A DNA stretch of 64,000 bases from an uncultured Bacteroidia bacterium (GTDB lineage: Bacteria; Bacteroidota; Bacteroidia; Bacteroidales; UBA932): assembly GCA_902798975.1 (NCBI GenBank), contig CADBYT010000003.1, forward strand, positions 41,729 to 105,728, given 5' to 3'. The position numbers were made by a program, and so were the translations under genes. The notes beneath the pieces were generated by a model. It ran no database searches and was not told where the DNA came from. It worked only from the letters and a program-made list of their open reading frames with translations. Numbering within the stretch: the first letter of the stretch is position 1; each line of letters starts with the position of its first letter. This document shows positions 9,094 to 16,224 of this stretch, piece after piece.

Positions 9094-10104
9094 ATGAAAA
9101 CGAGACACTTATTCTTACTTCTCTGCGTTGCCTCGCTTGCTTTGAGCGCCTGCAAGAACACCGGGCCCCTGCTGCCCACCGTCAGCGGCAAGGCCGGCGA
9201 AATCATCGTCGTGATGGAGAAGCACGACTGGGAAGACACGCTGGGAAGCGACGTGCGCGACCTGCTCGCCTGCGACTGCCCCTGGCTGGCGCAGAAAGAG
9301 CCCCTCTACAACCTGGTGAACGTGATTCCGTCCGCATTCGCGGAACTGTTCAAGGTCCACCGCAACATCATCCTTTTCCAGGTGGGTCCCCAGATCGACA
9401 GTGTCGGCATCATCTACAAGCATGACGTCTGGGCGGCTCCGCAATGCGTGATCCAGCTCAGCGCCCCCACCGCCGCACAGGCCTCCGAGCTCCTCAAGGA
9501 GAAGGGCCCCATGATCGTCAGCAGTATCGAGCAGGCCGAGCGCGACCGCGTGATCCGCAACACCCTGCGCTACGAGGAATATACGATCTATCCGCAGATT
9601 GCGGAAATCTTCGGCGGTTCGCCGCACTTCCCCAGCGGCTACAAGCTCCGCAAGGCCACGGACACCTTCGCCTGGATCGCCGACGACAAGCAGGCCTACC
9701 AGGATGTCTTCGTGTACCGTTATCCGGTCGAAGACGATCCTTTCACGCTGGACAAGATCATCGCCCACCGCAACGCCATGCTCCAGGAGAACGTCCCGGG
9801 CATGTTCGACGGCACCTACATGACCACCAGCGAATACTTCGCCCCCACCCTCGAATACCTCAAGTACCGCGGACGCGACCTCGTGCAGGTACGCGGCATG
9901 TGGGAAGTCCAGAACGACTTCATGGGCGGCCCCTTCGTCTCCCATTCCTTCTACAGTCCGGACGGCTCCGAGATCATCGTGGCCGAGGCCTGGGTGTACG
10001 CCCCTCAGTTTGACAAGCGCCAGTACCTCCGCCAGGTCGAATCCGTCCTCTACTCCTGGGAGTGGAAAGCGGCCTCCGGGACGGAAGAAAATCAGGCAAA
10101 TTAA
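9094..10104 (+). CDS. DUF4837 family lipoprotein
   Basis: 336 residues with a lipoprotein signal (LSAC, cysteine near residue 20). The sequence matches my memory of the Bacteroidota DUF4837 family, with VSGKAGEIIVVMEKHDWE near the start and a central RKATDTFAWIADDKQAYQDV stretch. No catalytic motif is recognisable and the function is unknown. It is 12 bases downstream of rseP, so probably in the same operon, which suggests an envelope role; that is inference. Confidence 0.85.
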   Translation: MKTRHLFLLLCVASLALSACKNTGPLLPTVSGKAGEIIVVMEKHDWEDTLGSDVRDLLACDCPWLAQKEPLYNLVNVIPSAFAELFKVHRNIILFQVGPQIDSVGIIYKHDVWAAPQCVIQLSAPTAAQASELLKEKGPMIVSSIEQAERDRVIRNTLRYEEYTIYPQIAEIFGGSPHFPSGYKLRKATDTFAWIADDKQAYQDVFVYRYPVEDDPFTLDKIIAHRNAMLQENVPGMFDGTYMTTSEYFAPTLEYLKYRGRDLVQVRGMWEVQNDFMGGPFVSHSFYSPDGSEIIVAEAWVYAPQFDKRQYLRQVESVLYSWEWKAASGTEENQAN

Positions 10105-10135
10105 TTTGTCAAGTCCAAAAAGTTTTCTATCTTTG
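10105..10135 (+). promoter_or_regulatory. Promoter of tRNA-Glu (and possibly rpsT)
   Basis: -33 TTTG at 10105-10108, a 19-base spacer, and -7 TATCTTTG at 10128-10135: a complete Bacteroidota promoter starting right at the stop codon of the DUF4837 gene. Confidence 0.8.
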
Positions 10136-10173
10136 CAGTCCCAATTTGGCGGATAGCGCTTTGGGATGAGTTT

Positions 10174-10248
10174 GGTGGGTTCGTATAACGGCTAGTACTC
10201 AAGATTTTCATTCTTGCAATAGGAGTTCGATTCTCCTACCCACTACCA
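10174..10248 (+). tRNA. tRNA-Glu(UUC)
   Basis: Acceptor strands GGTGGGT and ACCCACT pair. The anticodon stem CAAGA/TCTTG encloses the loop TTTTCAT with anticodon TTC. The T-arm is AGGAG-TTCGATT-CTCCT. The CCA end is encoded (10246-10248). Confidence 0.96.
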
Positions 10249-10267
10249 AATATTAAAAAATAAAACA

Positions 10268-10522
10268 ATGGCAAATACAGCATCCGCAAAGAAGGCCGAT
10301 CGCCAGAGCGAAAGGCACAGAATGCATAATCGTTATTATGCAAAGACCACCCGCAACGCTATCCGCGACATCCGCAACACCACCGACAAGGCCACGGCCC
10401 AGGCCAACGCCCCCAAGGTTTACGCGATGATCGACAAGCTCGCCAAGATTGGCCTCATCCACAAGAACAAGGCCTCCAACCTCAAGAGCGGCATTGCGGT
10501 TTACATCAATAAGCTTGCTTAA
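10268..10522 (+). CDS. rpsT: 30S ribosomal protein S20
   Basis: 84 residues, the usual length. It is strongly basic and helical, beginning [17 protein letters not shown] and ending [16 protein letters not shown]20 binds 16S rRNA early in 30S assembly. The gene lies 20 bases after tRNA-Glu with no terminator between them, so both may come from the promoter at 10105. Confidence 0.97.
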   Translation: MANTASAKKADRQSERHRMHNRYYAKTTRNAIRDIRNTTDKATAQANAPKVYAMIDKLAKIGLIHKNKASNLKSGIAVYINKLA

Positions 10523-10545
10523 TCGCAGTTTTTGTTATAATTTTG
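10515..10545 (+). promoter_or_regulatory. Promoter of tRNA-Pro
   Basis: TTG at 10515-10517, a 20-base spacer and TAATTTTG at 10538-10545. The -33 overlaps the last codons of rpsT. The predicted transcript has a leader of about 110 bases before the tRNA, with short potential hairpins such as GCTGC/GCAGC around 10612-10641 but no clear gene. Confidence 0.65.
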
Positions 10546-10662
10546 CAGCTCGTTCTGCAATCTTTTGACAAGTCTGAAGTATAAGAATTCGAAGTTTATC
10601 TTCGGATGGCTGCAAGTGAAACGAAAGTTGAACGCAGCAGACGCCGAGGGGAAACGAGAAAT

Positions 10663-10736
10663 CGGGATGTAGCGCAGTTGGCTAGCGCACTACGTTCGGG
10701 ACGTAGGGGTCGTCTGTTCGAGTCAGATCATCCCGA
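10663..10736 (+). tRNA. tRNA-Pro(CGG)
   Basis: Acceptor CGGGATG pairs with CATCCCG. The D-arm is GCGC-AGTTGGCTA-GCGC. The anticodon stem CTACG/CGTAG encloses TTCGGGA with anticodon CGG. The T-arm is present. CCA is not encoded, unlike the tRNA-Glu nearby. Confidence 0.95.
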
Positions 10737-10739
10737 CAA

Positions 10740-10766
10740 GGGGAGGCGGAAACGCTTCCCCTTTTT
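10740..10766 (+). terminator. Rho-independent terminator of tRNA-Pro
   Basis: Stem GGGGAGGCG / CGCTTCCCC with a short GAAA-type loop, followed by five T. It begins four bases after the tRNA. Confidence 0.88.
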
Positions 10767-10804
10767 CGTTTATAGCCCCATGAAAGGCTGTCCCCCCTTT
10801 TTAT

Positions 10805-10812
10805 TATATTTG
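10805..10812 (+). promoter_or_regulatory. -7 element four bases before the TPR regulator gene
   Basis: TATATTTG fits TAnnTTTG. The ATG at 10817 follows after CAGT, so the transcript would begin at or next to the start codon. No -33 TTG is seen at 19-21 bases. Confidence 0.5.
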
Positions 10813-10816
10813 CAGT

Positions 10817-12382
10817 ATGGAAAGTATCAGGTTCTGGTTACTGTTGGCCGTGGCCTGTGCCATACTGGCTTCTTGCCAGACGGGCAGGCAGGAAGCCGAA
10901 AGAACGCTGCGCTGCGCCCTGCAAGATGATGCGGAGTTCGGCTTCGTGCCGGTGGAAGACGCCGACGGCCTGGCTGCGGCAGCGGAATTCTTTGAACAGA
11001 AAGGCACCCGTCAGGAGCGCCTCGATGCCTGGTACCTGCTGGGCAGGGTCCAGCTGGCCGATAATGCGCTGTACCGCGCCGTGGTATCCTTTGAGCACGC
11101 ACTCGCTGCGGCGGACGCGCTCAAGGACGACGGGGCGCGGGGCCGGGTATTCCGCCAGCTCGCATATACCTACAACGCATCCCGGCAGCACGTAGCTGCC
11201 GCCCGCCAGCTCTATGAAGCCTATAGTGCCTTCCAGCGTGCCGGAATGGACGAAGAAAGCCGCCAGACATTGCTGGAATATGGCCAGGCATGGTACAACT
11301 TCGAGCGCTACGACGAAGCCGAAAACATCTTCAAAGCCGTGCTGACGCAGGCCCACGCCGCAGCAGATACCCTCACGGAAGTCCGTTGCCTGCAGAACTA
11401 TGCCGCCATGCTACTGGAGAAGGACCCGGCAGACCCGGCCCTCGCCCGGGATATGCTGGCTCGCGTGACGGACGAACTGCATTATCCGCTGGGCAGTGCA
11501 GACTGGGGCGTGCTGGCCTACTCCGCCGCCTTGCAGGGGCGGGACGCTGAGGCCCGACGCTTCCTGCTGCAGGCACGCCAGCGAATGGAAACGGTCTCAG
11601 ACCGCGACCGGTTACATTTTCGCGAATACCAGGTGGCCGCCCGCGCCGGCCAGACCGCCGAAGCGCTGAAAGCCCTGGAGCGTGTCGCAGCCGCCGGAAA
11701 CGACGAAGACATTTCCGCACTTCGCGGTGCCGTAACCCTGGCCCGGGAGGACTATCTCCAGAACAGAGAGGCACTCGCCTCTGAACGGCTGCGTTCCCAT
11801 CGCCTGGGCACGATGGCGCTCCTGCTGCTGCTCATTGCCGTGGGAAGCACGGCGTTGTGGTATTTGCGGGCGCGAAAGAGCGAGGCCGAGAAGGCCCTTG
11901 CGGAAGAGCGGGCCGAGACGGAGCGCTATATCGGCATCGCCGAAGAGATGCGTGCCCGCCTGGGCGAAACCTCCCGTCGCCTACGGGACACGGCTGCCGG
12001 AAAGAACGAGGTGCTGGAACGTCTCTGCGAGCAGTACTACGTGTTCGAGGGGACAGACAAACTGCAGAAGAACCTGCTCCGCGAAGTCAAGTCGGCCGTC
12101 GAAGGGCTACGCGACGACCCGAAAGTACTCGCCCGGCTCGAACGTTCCGTGGATGCCTCCCGAGACGAAGCCGCCCGCAAGCTCCGCACCCATCTGCCTA
12201 ATTGCAAGGAAGAGGATGTCAAACTATTCGTCCTGGCGGCATCCGGCTTCAGCCGGACGGCGATGGCCACCCTGATGGACAAAGAGAAAGCTGTCGTGAA
12301 CAACCGGTTGTGGCGCCTGAAGGGGCGCATCTCCGACTCGGACGCTCCGGACAAGGAGCTCCTGCTGTCTTGCTTGGACTGA
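10817..12382 (+). CDS. Membrane-anchored TPR protein with C-terminal HTH (putative one-component regulator)
   Basis: 521 residues. A lipoprotein-like signal (AILASC, cysteine at about 20) leads into TPR-like helical repeats up to about residue 310. One transmembrane helix lies at about 331-350 (MALLLLLIAVGSTALWYL). It is followed by a charged coiled coil and a C-terminal segment, FVLAASGFSRTAMATLMDKE then NNRLWRLKGRIS, that resembles the LuxR-type recognition helix-turn-helix of similar Bacteroidota proteins. This topology puts a TPR sensor outside and a DNA-binding tail inside. The protein is probably a regulator; its likely target is the tonB-like gene immediately downstream, whose promoter carries paired direct repeats. 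Both lipoprotein processing and a cytoplasmic tail are unproven. Confidence 0.75.
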   Translation: MESIRFWLLLAVACAILASCQTGRQEAERTLRCALQDDAEFGFVPVEDADGLAAAAEFFEQKGTRQERLDAWYLLGRVQLADNALYRAVVSFEHALAAADALKDDGARGRVFRQLAYTYNASRQHVAAARQLYEAYSAFQRAGMDEESRQTLLEYGQAWYNFERYDEAENIFKAVLTQAHAAADTLTEVRCLQNYAAMLLEKDPADPALARDMLARVTDELHYPLGSADWGVLAYSAALQGRDAEARRFLLQARQRMETVSDRDRLHFREYQVAARAGQTAEALKALERVAAAGNDEDISALRGAVTLAREDYLQNREALASERLRSHRLGTMALLLLLIAVGSTALWYLRARKSEAEKALAEERAETERYIGIAEEMRARLGETSRRLRDTAAGKNEVLERLCEQYYVFEGTDKLQKNLLREVKSAVEGLRDDPKVLARLERSVDASRDEAARKLRTHLPNCKEEDVKLFVLAASGFSRTAMATLMDKEKAVVNNRLWRLKGRISDSDAPDKELLLSCLD

Positions 12383-12393
12383 TCCGTAAACTG

Positions 12394-12488
12394 TTGATTA
12401 TCAATTAGATACAAAACGCGAGATTTTTTCGCAATAAGCGGATTGATAATGCATTGATTATCAGGCAGATACAAAATGCTCGCGAGAT
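12394..12488 (+). repeat. Pair of ~31-35 bp direct repeats, possible operator
   Basis: Copy 1 (12394-12424) and copy 2 (12454-12488) both read TTGATTATCA, three variable bases, AGATACAAAA, a short variable part, GCGAGAT. They start exactly 60 bases apart. Copy 2 ends 18 bases before the -33 element of the tonB-like gene. TGATAAT at 12444-12450 and ATTATCA at 12457-12463 add an inverted pair. Position and spacing suit an activator site. Confidence 0.7.
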
Positions 12489-12506
12489 TATTTACACCCG
12501 CGTAAA

Positions 12507-12539
12507 TTTGGGAAACAGGGCTTTCCGGCCATAACTTTG
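12507..12539 (+). promoter_or_regulatory. Promoter of the TonB-like gene
   Basis: -33 TTTG at 12507-12510, a 21-base spacer and -7 TAACTTTG at 12532-12539, 28 bases before the ATG at 12568. Confidence 0.75.
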
Positions 12540-12567
12540 CATCGGACAATCAAAAACCACAAAAGTT

Positions 12568-13251
12568 ATGGAAACCAAGAAAACCCAACACGCATCTCTC
12601 GAAAACAAGAGACTCGTTTTTCTGGAGCTCGGACTCATCGCGTCCCTGCTTATCGTCATCGGCGCCTTTTCCTATGGTACTTCAGTCCGGAAAGCACCTG
12701 TCCTCCAGGACATCAGCCAGGTTGTCGACATTGAGGAAATCATCCCCATCACCCAGGAAGCCCCGCCAGAGCCCCCGAAAGTCCCGGTCATTCCGCAGTT
12801 CTCCGAGATTCTGGAAATCGTGGACAACGAGATTGAGACGCAGGATGTCATTTCCTTCGACGACACCGCCATCGACGTGCCCATACGCGAATACATCACG
12901 GACATCGTGGACGACCCCGTGGCGGAGGAGGATGTCCCTTTCGTGCTGGTGGAACAAAAACCCACCTTCCAGGGCGGCGACGCCAACAACTTCAGCCGCT
13001 GGATTGCAAAGCATCTCGACTATCCTGAACTGGCTCGCGAAAACGGCGTAGAAGGCCGTGTGATCCTGGAATTCACTGTGATGAAAGACGGCTCCATCGG
13101 CAACCTGAAAGTGCTGCGCGGCGTGGATCCATCACTGGACAAAGAGGCCTTGCGGGTCGTCTCCGCTTCCCCGAAATGGGAGCCAGGACGCCAGCGTGAC
13201 CGTGCCGTGAACGTCACCTACCAGTTCCCCGTCGTTTTCAAGCTGCACTAG
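12568..13251 (+). CDS. Energy transducer TonB family protein
   Basis: 227 residues. A short cytoplasmic start is followed by a transmembrane helix at about 19-35 (LELGLIASLLIVIGAFSYG), a proline- and acid-rich periplasmic spacer (EAPPEPPKVPVIPQ), and a C-terminal TonB domain at about 138-227 with YPELARENGVEGRVILEFTV and GVDPSLDKEALRVV. TonB couples the proton motive force to outer-membrane SusC-like transporters. The stop TAG overlaps the stop of the convergent hydrolase gene by three or four bases. The gene may be controlled by the TPR/HTH protein upstream. Confidence 0.9.
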   Translation: METKKTQHASLENKRLVFLELGLIASLLIVIGAFSYGTSVRKAPVLQDISQVVDIEEIIPITQEAPPEPPKVPVIPQFSEILEIVDNEIETQDVISFDDTAIDVPIREYITDIVDDPVAEEDVPFVLVEQKPTFQGGDANNFSRWIAKHLDYPELARENGVEGRVILEFTVMKDGSIGNLKVLRGVDPSLDKEALRVVSASPKWEPGRQRDRAVNVTYQFPVVFKLH

Positions 13252-15086
13252 CGCTGCCCCGGCCTGCGGGCGAAGGGCGACATGGAGACCTTGCGGCCCG
13301 TGGCGATGCCGTTGGACTGCATCCAGCGGAACAGATTCTCGCGCCACGCGCCGGAAGTGGTGCCGCCGTCATCGGGACCGAAGGGACCGTTGCCGTCGTC
13401 ATAGATATACATTTCGGCATTGACGCCGGCCTTCTTCCAGGCAAGGAAAAGGGCCAGCATGCCGGAGGCGACGTTGTTGTGCTGTGCACGCACGGCGATG
13501 AAAAGCTTCGGCGCATTTTCCGGCACGGTCACGTTCTCGAGGGAAGGACCGTAGCAGCTGGCCAGGAAGTTTGGCATCGCGGCAGCATCGGCTTTCAGCG
13601 TCGCGCTGATGGCCACGCCGCCACCGGCGGAATAACCCAGGTAGCCGACTTTCTGCGGGTCGATACCCCATTCCTCCGCATGGGCGCGCACCAGGCGAAT
13701 GGTCCTGAGCGCATCCTCTGCCGCGGCCTCCAGGGTAGGATTGGCGGCGCCGGACTGATCGGGATTGCAATTCGCATTCGTGAGCTGGTCGAACCCGGTA
13801 ATGTCCGGAAGCACCAGCGGCTTGGCAGGCGCGGCAGGACGGCCAGCGGGGGCGCCTCCCTGCGGACGGCGCATGCCGCCCAGATGGTATTTCAGGCCGA
13901 TCACGGCCACGCCGCGGCGGTTCAGCCAGCTGGCCATGCTCTCCACGTCGTTGCCCCAGGAATGAAACATCAGGCCGCCGCCGGACAGGATGATCACGGC
14001 AGCGCCGGAATTGTATTCGGGGGCCGGCAGGAACACCTTGATGGCCGGATCGGTCGTGCCGGAGATGCCCTGCACGCCGCCGGCGGCATTGTACGTCACC
14101 TGGTCACCGGCGTTGATGAGCGGGGCCTCGTTGCCGTCCAGGTCCAGCGTAAACACGCGCGAAGCGTAGTTGAAATTCTTGGATTCGATGCGCCAGCCGC
14201 CGAAGGCGTCGCCGGGCTCGCAATAACGGAAAATGCGTCCGTTTTCTTCCTTGCCCTTGAGCTGGTAGTCCAGCCAGGCCGTCGCCATTTGGGCGAAGGT
14301 GCCGCCATGCGGCTTGCCGAAGGTCTCGCCGTGGCCGGCGTCATAGTTGGCGAACACCACCGGGACATGGGAAATCCGCCGGTAGTCGTCCAGACCGTTC
14401 AGGTAGGCGATATCGCTCTCACCGCCGATGAAATAGGCCAGCGGAACCTTCAGTTTGGCGAGATCCTCCTTCAGCAGGAAACCGGCCAGGCCGTCTCCCG
14501 GATTGGTGATGCCGCTGCTCAGGATGGTCAGGCACTTGAAACGCTCGTCGCCGCTCGTGCCCAGGGCCAGGGCCTGCAGGCCGCCGCAGGAATAACCGGC
14601 GGGCGACACGCAGTTCGGATCGACCATCTGATAGAAGTCGGAGCCGGCGCGTGCGCTCTCTTTCTCCAGCCAGTCCAGCACCTCGACCAGGGACATGCCG
14701 TCGGCTTTCTGCCGGGCGACAACTTCCGGATCGAACATGCTTCCACCGCCCTGCCCGGTCTGCTCGCGCTCGATAGCCGCCACGACGTAGCCGTGCGAGG
14801 CAATCTCTTCCAGGAAGCTGTAGGAGCCCCGGGAACTGGTGGCGCAGCCGCCGTTGCCGAAGAGCACGATGGGCAGCGGACGGCCTTCGGCCTTCACGGC
14901 CGCCTTCATATCAGCGGGACGGTAGACGGCGAAGCCCGGCAGGGCCTCCTCCACGGTCATCACGGCCTTGTAGGGGCCGGTGCCGCCGTCCTCGATGGTT
15001 TTCACGGAAAGGGTCCTGGCCGGCAGGGAAAGCTGACAAAGGGCCAGCATTCCGGCCATCAACGGAAGGAGTGAACGTGTTTTCAT
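13248..15086 (-). CDS. Secreted protein with two tandem alpha/beta-hydrolase (esterase) domains
   Basis: 612 residues from the ATG at 15086, four codons into the longer frame, where a signal peptide starts (MKTRSLLPLMAGMLALCQLS). Domain 1 (about 30-290) resembles dienelactone hydrolase or PAF-acetylhydrolase-like enzymes, with the nucleophile elbow GYSCGG. Domain 2 (about 345-600) has an oxyanion-type LSGGGLMFHSW and the elbow GYSAGG, like acetyl-xylan esterase or lipase-type enzymes, and contains a low-complexity Gly/Pro/Ala loop. Two full catalytic domains in one chain suggest stepwise de-esterification of one substrate, perhaps connected to the esterase-rich locus that follows. It lies 23 bases downstream of mltG and may share its transcript. 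Substrate unknown. Confidence 0.82.
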   Translation of the reverse strand: MKTRSLLPLMAGMLALCQLSLPARTLSVKTIEDGGTGPYKAVMTVEEALPGFAVYRPADMKAAVKAEGRPLPIVLFGNGGCATSSRGSYSFLEEIASHGYVVAAIEREQTGQGGGSMFDPEVVARQKADGMSLVEVLDWLEKESARAGSDFYQMVDPNCVSPAGYSCGGLQALALGTSGDERFKCLTILSSGITNPGDGLAGFLLKEDLAKLKVPLAYFIGGESDIAYLNGLDDYRRISHVPVVFANYDAGHGETFGKPHGGTFAQMATAWLDYQLKGKEENGRIFRYCEPGDAFGGWRIESKNFNYASRVFTLDLDGNEAPLINAGDQVTYNAAGGVQGISGTTDPAIKVFLPAPEYNSGAAVIILSGGGLMFHSWGNDVESMASWLNRRGVAVIGLKYHLGGMRRPQGGAPAGRPAAPAKPLVLPDITGFDQLTNANCNPDQSGAANPTLEAAAEDALRTIRLVRAHAEEWGIDPQKVGYLGYSAGGGVAISATLKADAAAMPNFLASCYGPSLENVTVPENAPKLFIAVRAQHNNVASGMLALFLAWKKAGVNAEMYIYDDGNGPFGPDDGGTTSGAWRENLFRWMQSNGIATGRKVSMSPFARRPGQR

Positions 15087-15109
15087 ACTATGTGGCATTC
15101 GTTTGCTTG

Positions 15110-16147
15110 CTATTTGTTCCGGCTGCGCCGGTTCAGTTCGGCCTGGAAGGCCTGCGCGTTGCGGTTGTGCTCGGCGAGCGTCTTGGCGAAGACATGCGTG
15201 CCGGAGAAGTCGGGGTTGGCGCAGAAATAGAGGTTGCCGGCACCCCAGGTGCCCCCGAAATCAGGATTCAGCACCGCCTCCATGGCCGCCCGCGTGGGCA
15301 CGCAGATCGGTCCCGGGGGCAGACCGGTGTGCTTGTAGGTATTGTAGGCGGAGTCCACCTCCAGGTGCTTCAGGAGGATGCGGTTGAGCTGATAATCATA
15401 GCAGAAGGCGATGGTCGGGTCGGCCTGCAGGGGCATGCCGATCTTGAGCCGGTTCAGGTAGACGCCGGCGATCTTGGGCATTTCTCCTTCGTTGTTCGAC
15501 TCCGCCTTCACGATGGAAGCGAGCACCGACACCTGCTGACGGCTCAGGCGGATGTGCTTGGCCTTGGCGTCGCGTTCCTCCGTCCAGTAGGCGTCCCAGG
15601 CGGCTTTCTGCTTGGCATAAAAGTCCTCCATCGTGGCCGTCCAGTAAATATCGTATGTATCGGGAGTCAGCAGGGAAAAGACATTGCGCGGCGTGAAGCC
15701 GTACTGCGCGAGCAGTTTGTCGTCGTTGAGCGCCTTGTACACCGTCGCGGAGTCCAGCAGCAGCTGGCTCGCGATCTTGGCGGCAACGTTGCTCTTGACG
15801 CGGAGGTTGCCCGTCAGGGAGAGGCGCACCGGCGTCTGCCAGCCGTTGTTGAGCATGCGCGCCACGTAGACGCTCGCGTCGCCCGGCGAAATGGTATAGT
15901 GCCCGGGCGTGAGGTACTGCTCCACCTGCTTCGCCTTGAAGCAGCGCTCCAGGCTGGCGCGGCTGATCGCCTGCGCCTTGTAAACGATCTCATCCAGCAC
16001 CTGGTCCGCCGGGGTCCCGGGATAGACGTAAATCTCCGCTTGCTTGCGGAAATTGGACAATTTATTGTCCCGCAGCCAGTTCCAGCCGAGGGCCGCCCCG
16101 ATGCCCAGCACGATGAGCGCCAAAAGGGTGTAGGTGACTTTCTTCAT
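15110..16147 (-). CDS. mltG: Endolytic murein transglycosylase MltG
   Basis: 345 residues from the ATG at 16147. One N-terminal transmembrane helix (about 4-22) is followed by a LysM-like region and the YceG/MltG catalytic domain. The signature VLASIVKAESNNEGEMPKIA contains the catalytic glutamate, and NRLKIGMPLQADPT and NTYKHTGLPPGPI are the other family blocks. MltG cleaves nascent glycan strands at the inner membrane and sets strand length. Its -7 element lies nine bases upstream. Confidence 0.95.
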   Translation of the reverse strand: MKKVTYTLLALIVLGIGAALGWNWLRDNKLSNFRKQAEIYVYPGTPADQVLDEIVYKAQAISRASLERCFKAKQVEQYLTPGHYTISPGDASVYVARMLNNGWQTPVRLSLTGNLRVKSNVAAKIASQLLLDSATVYKALNDDKLLAQYGFTPRNVFSLLTPDTYDIYWTATMEDFYAKQKAAWDAYWTEERDAKAKHIRLSRQQVSVLASIVKAESNNEGEMPKIAGVYLNRLKIGMPLQADPTIAFCYDYQLNRILLKHLEVDSAYNTYKHTGLPPGPICVPTRAAMEAVLNPDFGGTWGAGNLYFCANPDFSGTHVFAKTLAEHNRNAQAFQAELNRRSRNK

Positions 16148-16156
16148 ACCGAAAGA

Positions 16157-16164
16157 CAAAGATA
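16157..16164 (-). promoter_or_regulatory. -7 element of mltG
   Basis: TATCTTTG on the minus strand, nine bases before the mltG ATG, so the 5' leader would be very short. Confidence 0.55.
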
Positions 16165-16224
16165 ACAAAAACAATTGAACGCAGGAGCAAAGGGAATATG
16201 CAGAAAAATGCGAACTTTGGAAGC

